NCBI RefSeq assembly: GCF_022919215.1 | Contig: NZ_CP095046.1 | Coordinates: 4,144,501-4,208,500, forward strand | Source: Hymenobacter cellulosilyticus | GTDB lineage: Bacteria > Bacteroidota > Bacteroidia > Cytophagales > Hymenobacteraceae | Direction of reading: 5' to 3' | Length of the DNA: 64,000 nt | Shown: positions 1 through 9,330 of the stretch, in pieces | Numbering within the stretch: position 1 is the stretch's first letter | Layout: each line of letters starts with the position of its first letter | Notes under the pieces: generated by a model | What the model was told of the DNA's origin: nothing | The model's input: only the letters and a program-made list of their open reading frames with translations | The model's database searches: none | Translations under genes and position numbers: made by a program

Positions 1-523
1 GTGTAGTAGGCCAGACAGCCACAGAAGTTGCCACCCTCAGCAAGGCTCCGGCCACGGTAACCACACCAGAGCTGCCCACAACTCGCAAGGTGAGCAGCGC
101 GGCAGTCGGGTCGGCTGAGCCGGCTGCCGTAGCTCACACCAGTCTTCAGTCCACGAAAGCCCACCGCCCGGCGTCGGTACCCGCCCCGGCTGTGGCCCCT
201 GCTCTGCCCGCCACCCCGACGCAACCGGAGCGCCAGCTGGCTCAGGCAGTAGCCGTGGCAGAACCTACCCCCGCCTCAGTGGCCCCACGGGCCCTATCGT
301 AGTGGAAGTGCACCGCGGCACGGAAGCTCCGGTAGTAGCGCTGGCTGCCGCGGACGCGCCGCAGCCGTATGAGTCGGACTCACACCTCAAAAACTTGTTT
401 CACAAAGCCAAAACCGCCGTCAAGGACGGCCGGGTGAAGCTACCCAAGGTGGAGCTCCCGGAAACGGTAACGGTGCAGGTCAACGTGTTTAATCACTCGG
501 CCACCAAAGTCATTCAACTCTAA
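1..523 (+). CDS. Pro/Ala-rich protein, 5'-truncated and frameshifted
   Basis: The frame starting at base 3 is open from the window edge to a TAG at 300-302 and encodes a Pro/Ala/Thr/Val-rich low-complexity stretch. The next frame then continues without an upstream start of its own, through GPIVVEVHRG to a TAA at 521-523, ending in a conserved-looking tail (LFHKAKTAVKDGRVKLPK, then VTVQVNVFNHSATKVIQL). One base lost in the C run at 283-286 or the GGGCCC at 289-294 would join the two parts. The true start lies outside the window. A long P/A linker followed by a small C-terminal domain, just upstream of a barrel protein, suggests an envelope-spanning protein, but I do not recognise the family. 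Confidence 0.55.
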
Positions 524-544
524 GATTTCTCAACTCCATAAGTC

Positions 545-1693
545 ATGAAACGTTTTTCCGCTCTGTTGGCCCTGCTGCTGCTGACAGTTTTGACGGGCCC
601 TACCCGCTCCCAAGCCGCTAATAAGCCTGCCAACGACGATACCATCGTGGTGAAACTGCCCAACCAGGCCACCATGACCCTGTATACCAAGAACAAGGAG
701 CAGCTGCGCGAATTGCGCACCTACCGCCTCGATACGCTCATGGCCCTGCTCGACCGCTACATTCAGCAGGCTGAAGTGGCCAGCAAGAATGCCGGCAACA
801 GCTCGGTGACCATGGAGTTCTACCCGGCCAAGGACCGCCCCGGCACCCAAGCCCCCGAACAGATCCGGGTGACGGTGCGCAACGAAGAGCCCACTACCAA
901 AGTGGCCGTGAAGGGCTACAAGTTCGGGCAGGTGTTCAGCGTGACGGTGAAGGAAGGCAAGAACGGCAAGAACAGCGACGATGAGGTTTCTATCAGCATC
1001 GGCGACAGTGACGACCACAAATCCGACTCGCTGCGCAATGCTGAGCGGAATGCCAGAAGAGAAGAGCGGGCCAACCGGGCTGTGCATAGCAACTTCGCCA
1101 TCGACCTGGGCTTGAATGCCCTGGCGAACCGCTCGGGCCTGAGCGAGGAGCAGTTTGACCTCAAGCCCACCGGCTCGCGCTACATTAGCCTGAACTGGTA
1201 CTACGATATCCGGGTGGGTGGCCGCCGCAGCCCGCTGTTTCTGACCCTGGGCCCGGAGCTGGCCTTCAACAACTACATGTTTGACAACAACCGCCGCCTG
1301 TTTGCCACCGACACCCGCACTACCATCCTGCGGGAGCCCACCCTGAGCCTGGAAAAAAGCAAGCTGGCTACTACCGTTATTAACCTGCCCGTAATGGCCA
1401 AGCTCACCTTCAAGGACAAATCCGGGCGTGACGCTTTCCGGATTGGAGCCGGGGGCTTTGCCGGCTACCGCCTGGCCAGCCACACCAAAATCAAGTACGA
1501 AGACGAGGGCAACACCCGCAAAGACAAAGACCGGGGCAGCTTCAACCTGGAAGACTTCCAGTACGGCCTGCAGGGCAAAATCGGGGTGCGCGGCTTGGAT
1601 CTGTTCGTGAAGTACAACTTAAACGAGCTGTTTAAGGAAAACCGGGGCCCACAGGCCCAGTCCGTCAGCTTTGGCATCTCCTTTCTGGACTAA
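545..1693 (+). CDS. Outer-membrane beta-barrel protein (PorT-like)
   Basis: 382 aa with a clear Sec signal peptide (MKRFSALLALLLLTVLTG, cleavage near SQA). A charged region at about residues 30-180 includes an acidic/basic linker (SDDHKSDSLRNAERNARREE). The C-terminal 200 residues show alternating hydrophobic strands typical of small outer-membrane barrels (ISLNWYYDIRVGG, FLTLGPELAFNNYMF, FRIGAGGFAGYRL, LDLFVKYNLNELF) and end in SVSFGISFLD, a hydrophobic terminal strand. It starts 21 bp after the preceding frame, so the two are probably co-transcribed. The fold is confident; the substrate or role is unknown. Confidence 0.7.
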   Translation: MKRFSALLALLLLTVLTGPTRSQAANKPANDDTIVVKLPNQATMTLYTKNKEQLRELRTYRLDTLMALLDRYIQQAEVASKNAGNSSVTMEFYPAKDRPGTQAPEQIRVTVRNEEPTTKVAVKGYKFGQVFSVTVKEGKNGKNSDDEVSISIGDSDDHKSDSLRNAERNARREERANRAVHSNFAIDLGLNALANRSGLSEEQFDLKPTGSRYISLNWYYDIRVGGRRSPLFLTLGPELAFNNYMFDNNRRLFATDTRTTILREPTLSLEKSKLATTVINLPVMAKLTFKDKSGRDAFRIGAGGFAGYRLASHTKIKYEDEGNTRKDKDRGSFNLEDFQYGLQGKIGVRGLDLFVKYNLNELFKENRGPQAQSVSFGISFLD

Positions 1694-1710
1694 TCCTGCG
1701 CCTTGCGCAC

Positions 1711-1752
1711 ACGCAACGGGCCCGGCAGAAGCTTCTGCCGGGCCCGTTGCGT
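1711..1752. terminator. Perfect 42-nt palindrome, bidirectional terminator
   Basis: A perfect inverted repeat (ACGCAACGGGCCCGGCAGAA and its complement, meeting at AAGCTT) lies between the convergent barrel gene and the TrmH-family gene. It is followed by a T-rich tract on the plus strand (GTTTACTATTTTG). Confidence 0.75.
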
Positions 1753-1776
1753 TTACTATTTTGCCTCCTGGGCGTA

Positions 1777-2520
1777 CTACAGCGCCCGGTGGAAATTGTC
1801 GAGCAGAATGGCGGCCGATACTGCTACGTTCAGGCTTTCGGCCCCGCCGGCGCCGGGAATAAAGAGGCGCTGCGTGAGGCGGGCCAGCACCTCGGGCCGC
1901 GGCCCGTGCGACTCGCTGCCCATAATCAGCACCCCACCAGGGCGCAGGTCCAGGCGGTGCACATTGTCGCCTTCGAGGTGGGCGCCGTAGCGGGGCAAGT
2001 CGGCGGGCAGGGCGTCGAGCCACTCGGGCAGCTCCCGTTGCCACACCCGCACGCGGGTAAAGGAGCCCATGGTAGCGGCAATAGTCTTGGGCGCCCACGG
2101 GTCGGCGCAGGACTCGGAGCACACCACGCCCTGCAGTCCGTACCAGTCGGCCAGCCGAATCAGGGTGCCCAGGTTGCCCGGGTCGCGCACTTCGTCCAGG
2201 GCCAGTAGCAGCTTGTTTGGGGCGGGTTCCAGGGGCAATTCTTCCGGCAGCCGGGCAATGGCCAGGGCCGTGGTATTGTTGGCCAGCGTACCGAGTTTGG
2301 TTAATTCTTCCTCCGTGACGATTTCAACCGGTACCTTCGCGGGTAAGGACGGGATTTTTGCGGCAAACTCAGCCGTCAGGAACACCCGCTCCGTTAAGAG
2401 CCCGGAACGTAACAGCTCCACCACACTCTTGCCTCCTTCGACCAGGAAGGCCTGGTGGCGGAGCCGGTATTTCTTCAGGTGCAGCGCGTGCACGTATTTC
2501 GCTACTGCTTTTGAAACCAT
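1777..2520 (-). CDS. TrmH/SpoU-family RNA 2'-O-methyltransferase
   Basis: 247 aa, the usual length for a short SpoU methyltransferase with an N-terminal L30e-like substrate-binding part (residues about 1-95) and a C-terminal trefoil-knot domain. The three SpoU motifs are present: NLGTLIRLADW (motif 1 with the conserved Asn and Arg), IMGSESHGP (motif 2) and IPGAGGAESLNVAVSAAI (motif 3, AdoMet knot). It transfers methyl from AdoMet to a ribose 2'-OH in rRNA or tRNA; RlmB-like 23S specificity is possible but cannot be fixed from sequence. It is divergent from tamL (starts about 30-50 bp apart), so the two share a promoter region. Confidence 0.9.
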   Translation of the reverse strand: MVSKAVAKYVHALHLKKYRLRHQAFLVEGGKSVVELLRSGLLTERVFLTAEFAAKIPSLPAKVPVEIVTEEELTKLGTLANNTTALAIARLPEELPLEPAPNKLLLALDEVRDPGNLGTLIRLADWYGLQGVVCSESCADPWAPKTIAATMGSFTRVRVWQRELPEWLDALPADLPRYGAHLEGDNVHRLDLRPGGVLIMGSESHGPRPEVLARLTQRLFIPGAGGAESLNVAVSAAILLDNFHRAL

Positions 2521-2573
2521 ATTCGCTTTTTGCTAACCGCCCAGGGCGGCATATTATAGGATGGATACCCGGC

Positions 2574-5006
2574 GTGGTGCTGGCCAGCGTACTGCTGCTG
2601 GCGGGCTGCTCGCCGCTGCGGCTGCTGGCTCCTAACCAGAAGCTGCTGAGTCGTATCCGGCTGGAAGGCGTTAAGGAAGCCGATGCCGAGCGCATTGCGG
2701 CGCTGTATCAGCAGAAGCCCAACAGCCGCTTTCCGCTGCCAAAGCTAACAATCTACCAGCTGGGAAACCGCTTTTACAACAAGCCCCGGCTGGAAACCAA
2801 GCTCCAGCGCATCCGCACCGAGTTTGATGAGCGCATGCAGGCTGCCCGCCCCGACTCGGTGAAAGTGGGCAAACTGCTGGTGCGCCGCGAAAAGCGCACC
2901 CGTCGCCTGCAGCTAGCCCTCGACAAGGGCAACGCCATCATGCGCCTGGGGAGGCCCGGTGGTCTACGACTCCTCGCTCACGGCCCGGACGGTCGAGCAG
3001 GTTGCGACGTTCCTCAAGTCAGAGGGCTTTTTCCGCAGCCGGGTTACGGCCACCGACACTGTCGTCGACCGACGCTTTTCGCTGGGCCACCTCTTCGAAG
3101 GGCCCGACACGGTACACAACCTCCGCGTGACGGTAACCTACCGCGTAACCGAAAACCAGCCGTTTCACTACACCCAGCTCGATTACGACATTGCCGATTC
3201 GGCCGTGGCCCGGGTGGTGCTGGCCGGGCAGCCGGCCTCGCTGCTGCGCGTGAATGACCGCTACACGGAGTCCGTCATCGGGCAGGAGCGGGCCCGGCTG
3301 GAAACCCTGCTCAAAAACGCGGGCTACTTCGATTTCCGCCAGCAGTACATCACCCTGGAAGCCGACACCAGCTTTGCCCCCACTACCGTGCGGCTGCGCA
3401 CCATCATTGCCAACCCCGGCCCCGGGGAGCAGCATCAGGTGTATACCGTCAGACGGGTGCGCTTTATTACCGACGCCGGCACGGTGCGCTTTGGGGTGAA
3501 GCGCGACACCTTGGTGCGCGACTCGATCTACTACCTGGCCTTTAAGCACCGCTTCAGCACCAAGATTCTGGACCGCAAGCTCACGGTACGTCCCGGTGAG
3601 CGGTACAGCCTGCAGAACACGCTGCTCACCCAGCGCCAGCTCAGCGACCTGGATATGTTCCGGTTCAACAACGTGAACTACACCAAGATCCGGCCCACTA
3701 ACGGCGACAGTATTAGTAACAAGGGCCAGCTCATTGCCACGATAAACGCCTCACCCACCAAGAAGTACCAGGAAACCACCGAATTCGGCGGTACCTACGT
3801 GGCCGGCCTGCCGGGGCCTTTCATCAACTTCCGGCTCAAGGTGCGCAACATTCTGGGCGGGGCCGAGGTGCTGGAAATTGGCCTGCGCTCCGGCTTCGAA
3901 GGCCAGCTGGCCCGGGTGGCGCCCTACGGCAGCGTCCTCACCACCCAGCTCGGCGGCAACGTGAACCTGATCATCCCGCAGTTTCTGGTGCCCTGGAACA
4001 CGAACCGCTTCCTGACGCGCTACAACCCCAAAACCCGTATCAGCGCCAGCTATACCTACGTGCAGCGGCCAGAGTATACGCGCACCAACCTGGAGGCCAC
4101 CTACGACTACATCTGGCAGCGCTCTGCTTTTCACCAGTATGTTCTCACGCCTTTCGATTTAAGTATTATCTATACCCCTACTACTGACCCCGAATTCGAT
4201 AAAGAGCTTGAACAACTGCGCGTTACCCAAGGCTCCCGCTATTCCGCAGCTTTACCAACCTTTACATTCCGAGCTTTAACTTCACCTCCCTCTACAACTC
4301 CAACGACTTCACCCAAACCCGGGATGCGCGCTACCTGCGGCTTTTTGCCGAGGTGGGCGGCCTGACCCGCTCCCTGTACCAGGACAAAATCGGCCTATCG
4401 GTGTACGACTTTGCCAAAGTCAGCGCTGATTACCGTCGTTACCACAAGCTGGGGCCCAAGTCGTTTTTCGTGTACCGCATCAATACCGGCGTGGCCCACG
4501 CGCTGACCAAAACCGACGGGCAGTACACGATTCCCTACGACAAGTATTTCTTTGCCGGCGGCAGCTCCAGCGTGCGGGCCTGGACCCCGCGCCGCCTGGG
4601 CACCGGCTCCTATACTACCTACCGGGTGAATTCCGAGGGAAAGACCGAGCGCGACTACTACCTGGAGCAACCCGGCGAGGTCCTGATTGAGGGCAACCTG
4701 GAGTATCGCTTCCCGATTTACGACTTCATCAACGGGGCTGTGTTCACCGATTTTGGCAACGTCTGGACGATGCAGGAAGAAGCCCGCGGCGACGAAACGG
4801 TCTTTCATTTCAACCGGTTCTACCGGCAGTTTGCGGTGGGCTCGGGCATTGGCATCCGCTTCGACTTTACCTTCCTGATTCTGCGCCTCGACATAGCCAC
4901 TAAGGTTTTCGACCCCACGGCCCCGGGCAGAAAGTTTGTGTTGCCCAACTTTGAGCTTTCTCAAAACCAAACCCCGTTCAACCTGGGTATTGGCTATCCT
5001 TTTTAA
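2574..5006 (+). CDS. tamL: TamL-type lipoprotein Omp85 (BamA/TamA family), two frameshifts
   Basis: Outer-membrane Omp85 protein with POTRA-like domains in the first ~400 residues and a 16-strand-type barrel ending PFNLGIGYPF. The N-terminus VVLASVLLLAGC is a lipobox, matching the Bacteroidetes TamL variant, in which the TamA-like protein is lipid-anchored. The Omp85 loop-6 signature appears as GGSSSVRAW. Three frames must be joined: an extra C at 2955-2957 (giving LGRPVVYDSS) and a missing C at 4244-4245 (giving RYSRSFTNLYIPSFNF). The start is uncertain: GTG 2574, or ATG 2561 if one C in the CCC at 2568-2570 is surplus. Length about 810 aa. No tamB lies beside it. Likely role: inserting or exporting outer-membrane or surface proteins. 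Confidence 0.85.
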
Positions 5007-5029
5007 CCTGTTCATGCGCAAGTCCTCGT

Positions 5030-5172
5030 GTCCTTGCCAAGAGGCACAGCCGAAGCAGTTCGTGCTCTGAAATATAGAAATCCCTATGCACAGAAAAGCC
5101 CTGACGTTATGCTAACGTCAGGGCTTTTCTGTGCATAGGACGAATTAAAGCCTTGCCGCGCAAGAACCTGCC
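5030..5172. repeat. Family A nested inverted repeat, degenerate copy (A4)
   Basis: The left arm GTCCTTGCCAAGAGGCACAG then CCGAAGCAGTTCGTGCTCTG and the weaker right arm GGACGAATTAAAGCCTTGCC resemble the outer arms of the copies at 13251, 40885 and 50791. They enclose the very strong hairpin at 5083-5139. Confidence 0.5.
5083..5139. terminator. Bidirectional terminator with 27-bp perfect stem
   Basis: CCTATGCACAGAAAAGCCCT...AGGGCTTTTCTGTGCATAGG, 27 perfectly paired bases around a TGC loop. It lies between convergent tamL and the E1 dehydrogenase gene. AGAAAAGCCC/GGGCTTTTCT is the same core found inside the family A repeats. Confidence 0.8.
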
Positions 5173-5189
5173 AGGCAACCCAAACAGTC

Positions 5190-7378
5190 CTAATACTCCA
5201 GCAGTTCGGCCAGGGCCGTGGCTACTTTCTCGGCACTGGGCAGCATCTGGCGCTCCAGCTCCACATTCAGGGCAATGGCGGGCAGGTTGGCGGCACCCAC
5301 GGTAAACACCGGCGCGTCGAGCTGCTGGAAGCAGGTGCGCTGAATGCGGCCCGCCAGCGACTCGGCAAAAGAGTTCATCAGCGGCTCTTCAGTCAGCACC
5401 AGGGCTTTGCCGTGGCGGCGCACGGCGGCCTGCACGGCGTCGAAATCGAGGGGGTTGAGCGTGCGCAGGTCCAGAATTTCAACCTGGCCAGCAAACTGCT
5501 TGCTGGCGGCTTTGGCCCAATGCACGCCCATGCCGTAGGTAATCACCACGCAGGTAGCCCCCTGGCGCAGCTGCTCCGGGTCGGCCGGCTGGGCAATGGC
5601 GGCCTGCCCCAGCGGAATAGCGTAGCCCGTGGCCGGCTCCACCGTTTTGGCGTCTTCCGTGCCGGGCACCTTACTCCAGTACAGGCCCTTGTGCTCTAGC
5701 ATCACCACCGGGTTGGGGTCGAGGAAGGCAGCGCGCAGCAGGCCTTTCATGTCGGCCGCATTGCTGGGGTACACCACCTTGATGCCGCGGATGGTCAGCA
5801 GCGTGCTTTCGATAGAGCCGGAATGGTAAGGTCCGCCCCCACCGTAGGCGCCGATGGGCACCCGGATCAGGCTCTGCACCGGAAACTTACCGTTGGAGAG
5901 GTAGCACGACTTGCTGAGCTCCTCCACCAACTGGTTGAGGCTAGGCCAGATGTAGTCAGCAAATTGAATCTCGACAATGGCCTTGGCCCCCACGGCACTC
6001 ATACCGGCGGTGGAGCCCACGATGTAGGCCTCCTGAATTGGGGTGTTGAACACGCGGGTGTCGCCGTACTTTTTGGCCAGCAAAGCCGCTTCCCGGAACA
6101 CACCGCCCAGCTCCCCACCCACGTCCTGGCCGTAGAACAGGGCTTCGGGAAACTCGCGCAGAATGTCGTCCACGGTGTGCAGGGCCGCATCTACCATCAG
6201 GGCTTTGTCGGCGCCGGCCGGGCTGCGCTCCCCGGTTTCCTGAGTTACGGCGGGCTCGGCAAACTCGTGGTCGGCAAAGGTGGCCGGGTCGGGGTTGGGG
6301 CAGCCAGGGCGCGCTGGTAGTCGGCTTCGACGCGGGCGCGGGCCTGCTGGCCCAGCTCTTCTAGCTCGGCTTCGGCAAGGCCCAGAGCCAGCAGGTGCTG
6401 ATGCAGGCGGGGCAGCGGGTCATTGGTGGTGTGTTCGGCCAGGTTGTCGCCGCGATACCACTCACGCCGCACGCCGCTGGTATGGTGGCCCAGCAGCGGG
6501 CACTTGGCGTGCACCAGAATCGGGCCCCGGGTGCGCCGCACGTAATCGAAAGCCGTGGCCAGGCCGGCGTAAGAATCGGGGAAGTCGGCCCCGTTTACGC
6601 GCAGGCGCTGCAAGCCCTTGAAGCCGGCGGCAAATTCGTAGGCATCCATGGCGCGCATTTCGCGGCCGGTAGCCGAAATGCCCCAATCGTTGTCTTGCAC
6701 CAGGAAAATAATGGGCAACTGGTGCAGCACGGCCATTTGCAGGGCCTCGGACACTTCGCCCTCGGTCATGGCCCCGTCGCCGATGGAGCACACGACTACC
6801 GGCGCGCCCTGCTGGGCCCCGACGGGCAGCAGGCTGTAGAGGCCCGGAATCGAAGCACCGCTTTCGTACCAGTCGCGCGGGTCGGCAGTTACCGGGTTCA
6901 GGCCCTGGCTTTCCAGGTACTTGATGCCGTGGGCCATGCCCGTGGCCGGAATGGCCTGCATACCCGTGGCCGAGCTGTTGTGCGGGATGGTGGGAAAGCC
7001 CGGCCGGCGCAGCGAGGGGTGCGAGTAGTAGGTGCGGCCGCCGGAGAAGGGGTCGTCGCGCTTGGCCATCAGCTGCAGCATCAGCTCGTAGGGCTCCAGG
7101 CCCAGGCCCAGCAGCATGGCGTCGTCGCGGTAATAGGGTGTCACGTAGTCCTGAGGACCCAGAAAGCAGGCGGCGGCCAGTTGAATGGCCTCATGGCCCC
7201 GGGCCGTGGCGTGCACGTATTTGGCCGTTACGGCCTTGTTTTCTTCGTAGAGGCGGGCCAGCTCGTCGCCCGTGCGCATGAGCGAATACACGCGGCGCAA
7301 GGTGGCCTGGTCGGGCTGGGTGGCGTTAAGTTGGGCGGTGAAGTCGGGTTCCAGGGTGGGAGCAGTTGAATTCGGCAT
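5190..7378 (-). CDS. Fused 2-oxoacid dehydrogenase E1 alpha/beta, one frameshift
   Basis: The E1 alpha part reads MPNSTAPTLEPDF... with the thiamine-diphosphate motif GDGAMTEGE...QDND and the loop HHTSGVRREWYRG. It ends prematurely in APTPTRPPLPTT. Restoring one C in the runs at 6291-6300 gives DPATFADHEFAEPAVTQETG and reads straight into the E1 beta part (ALFYGQDVGGELGGVF, YGGGGPYHSGSIE, GLLRAAFLDPNP). The corrected gene has exactly 730 codons, matching the fused E1 common in Bacteroidetes. With E2 and E3 it would decarboxylate pyruvate or branched-chain 2-oxoacids; the substrate cannot be told from sequence. No E2 or E3 gene lies beside it. Confidence 0.88.
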
Positions 7379-7774
7379 GGGAGGCTAAGAATACAGGGGC
7401 GAAAGTACAGCATCAGAACGACAGCAACACCCTGGTTTAGCTCCGGGCGGCCAGACCTGTCGGCAATTCCGCTTCTCGCCCCTTTTTAACCCATTCGCGA
7501 CGAGGAATGGTAGCTCATCAATGAAAATTTCTTTACTGTGCCTCAGAATTACACCTAGCCCAGGCTTTAAAGCCTCCTAGCCAGGAAGTACTTACCAGTG
7601 CCCGTTAAGTATCAGGCATTTACTGAGGGTAAGCCTAAAACGCAATTTGGTTTATTATGATTAATTAAATTTTTATTATAATCATTTTAATATAAATTCA
7701 GTTCAACGCGGTAGCGGGGCTCTTGCAGGGCATTATTCATTTCAACCAGTATTCACTTTTAACTATTCTCCCGT
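7379..7774. other. 396-bp intergenic region with AT-rich block
   Basis: This region separates divergent E1 and curlin genes and must carry both promoters. Bases about 7625-7705 are strikingly AT-rich (TTTATTATGATTAATTAAAT) against a GC-rich genome, as expected for a regulated promoter or a nucleoid-protein site. No clean TAnnTTTG match and no ORF were seen. Confidence 0.4.
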
Positions 7775-9061
7775 ATGAAATCAACCCGATTCGTTTTTGT
7801 GGCTCTCTTGGTAAGCAGCGCAGCCCACGCCCAAGATAACAGCCAAACCTCGACCAGCTTTGGCAACAGCAACCAAGTGACCGTCACGCAAACCGGCCGC
7901 GGCAACAACGCCACCGCCCGCCAAAATGATGCAGCCGTGAACGGCGGCTCGGCCAGCGGCAACAACAACCAAGTTACTCAAACCCAGATTGGGCGAAATC
8001 AGCTGGCCCAGGTAGACCAGCTGGGCAACGACCAGCAGGCCGTGCAATATCAGAGCTCCGACCGGGGCGGCGTAGGGGCTTCCATTCTGCAGGGCTCTTC
8101 CCAGGCCGGCAGCAACGGCAACTTCGCCGGGCAGCGGCAGGGCGGCTTCAGCTTGGGTGCCAATATCCAGCAGCTCAGCGGCCTTAACTACGCCACCCAG
8201 GATCAGTCGGGGCGTAATGCTACGGCCACGATTCTACAAAGCCAGGGCAACGGCAACCGCGCCACGCAGCAGCAAAGCTCTTTTAGCGAGGCAACGGCTA
8301 CGCAGCTGGGCGCTGCCAATACCTCTACCCAGGAGCAGTCGAACAATCTTGGCACGGGCACAGGGTCTATTCGCGCTACCGTTTACCAGGCCGGCAACGG
8401 AAATAGCGCCACCCAGCGCCAGCAAGATGCAAGGCGGAGTACGTCCAGCTTTACTTCCCAGGAGGGCATTATTACCCAGGAAGGTAATTTGAATAGGGCC
8501 ACGCAGCAACAGAGCGGCACCGGTGCGCAGGCCACCATCACTCAGATCGGCAACGGCAACAGCGGCAGCCAGCAGCAAACCCCTAGGTTCGTGGAAATTG
8601 GGCAGCTGAGCGCGACGCTAACCCAGATTGGTGATGCCAACAGCAGCACGCAAACTCAGCAGCAAACCGACTACTCCACGCTGCGCACCACCCAGACGGG
8701 CAACGCCAACAGCGCCCTTCAGACCCAAAGTAGCGGGGTCTACTTAAGCGCGGTCATTACCCAGAGCGGAAACGAAAACCGGGCCACCCAGACCCAGCAG
8801 GATGCTTTTCAGAGCGCTACTATTACCCAAAGCGGTTCGGGCGATACGGCTGTTCAGGACCAGCGCACCGGGGGAGACGGCAGCGCCTTTTATGGCAATA
8901 AGGCCACTATCAGCCAGCAGGCCGCCGGCGGGAACAACTACGCCCAGCAGCTTCAGGTGGGGGACGGCAACAATGCCCGCACGGAACAAGGCACAGCCGG
9001 CAACCAGAGCGACATTCAGCAGCAAGGCAACGGCAACACCACCGTAGTGGTGCAGAACTAG
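7775..9061 (+). CDS. Curlin-repeat amyloid protein (CsgA/CsgB-like)
   Basis: 428 aa with a signal peptide (MKSTRFVFVALLVSSAAHA). The rest is built of about 18-20 degenerate curlin repeats of the form Q-x-G-x-x-N-x-A-x-x-x-Q (for example QAGNGNSATQRQ, QIGNGNSGSQQQ, QSGNENRATQTQ, QGNGNRATQQQ). Gln, Asn, Gly, Thr and Ala dominate and Cys is absent. Such repeats stack into a beta-solenoid functional amyloid outside the cell, used in biofilm. It is longer than enteric CsgA (about 150 aa). No csgB, csgE, csgF or csgG homologue lies in the window, so export must rely on genes elsewhere. A single-gene unit with its own terminator. Confidence 0.88.
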   Translation: MKSTRFVFVALLVSSAAHAQDNSQTSTSFGNSNQVTVTQTGRGNNATARQNDAAVNGGSASGNNNQVTQTQIGRNQLAQVDQLGNDQQAVQYQSSDRGGVGASILQGSSQAGSNGNFAGQRQGGFSLGANIQQLSGLNYATQDQSGRNATATILQSQGNGNRATQQQSSFSEATATQLGAANTSTQEQSNNLGTGTGSIRATVYQAGNGNSATQRQQDARRSTSSFTSQEGIITQEGNLNRATQQQSGTGAQATITQIGNGNSGSQQQTPRFVEIGQLSATLTQIGDANSSTQTQQQTDYSTLRTTQTGNANSALQTQSSGVYLSAVITQSGNENRATQTQQDAFQSATITQSGSGDTAVQDQRTGGDGSAFYGNKATISQQAAGGNNYAQQLQVGDGNNARTEQGTAGNQSDIQQQGNGNTTVVVQN

Positions 9062-9087
9062 CCCCATGTACTTCCCTGCAAGCATCG

Positions 9088-9118
9088 AAGCCCGCTTCCC
9101 CAGGGAGGCGGGCTTTCT
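9088..9118 (+). terminator. Terminator of the curlin gene
   Basis: AAGCCCGCTTCCCCAGGGAG followed by GCGGGCTTTCTTG: an 8-bp GC-rich stem with a further pairing TCCC/GGGA and a T-rich tail. Confidence 0.65.
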
Positions 9119-9229
9119 TGTTACGGCTACTGCTGCATTTTGCCGGCCGGCGGCCTGCCCTGCCCTTTGCCATCTTACCGGTAGGCTTCACTTATCCAGC
9201 TTCACTACTTCAAAACGCGCATAAACCCC

Positions 9230-9237
9230 TACCTTTG
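9230..9237 (+). promoter_or_regulatory. Candidate -7 element (TACCTTTG) for hemF
   Basis: TACCTTTG matches the Bacteroidetes -7 consensus TAnnTTTG, 94 bp before the hemF ATG. No clear -33 TTG at the usual spacing. Confidence 0.4.
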
Positions 9238-9330
9238 CGGCTTACAACCTACCCTGCCGCCCGGCGGTTTTTCTGTTTCTGACCCGAGCAGCTCCTTGAT
9301 TACAGGGTTCAGAACTGGCTTTTTATCCGC

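Noticed and set aside
1711..1752. Perfect palindrome considered as a phage or plasmid attachment site
   Set aside because: It sits exactly between convergent stops, has a T-rich end, and no integrase or tRNA gene is near.
5190..7378. Separate pdhA- and pdhB-type genes
   Set aside because: One added base joins them into a continuous 730-codon reading frame with a natural linker, as in fused E1 proteins of this phylum.
7775..9061. Short repeats in the curlin gene considered as a CRISPR array or satellite
   Set aside because: The repeats are degenerate at DNA level, keep the reading frame and encode curlin motifs; no constant repeat with unique spacers.
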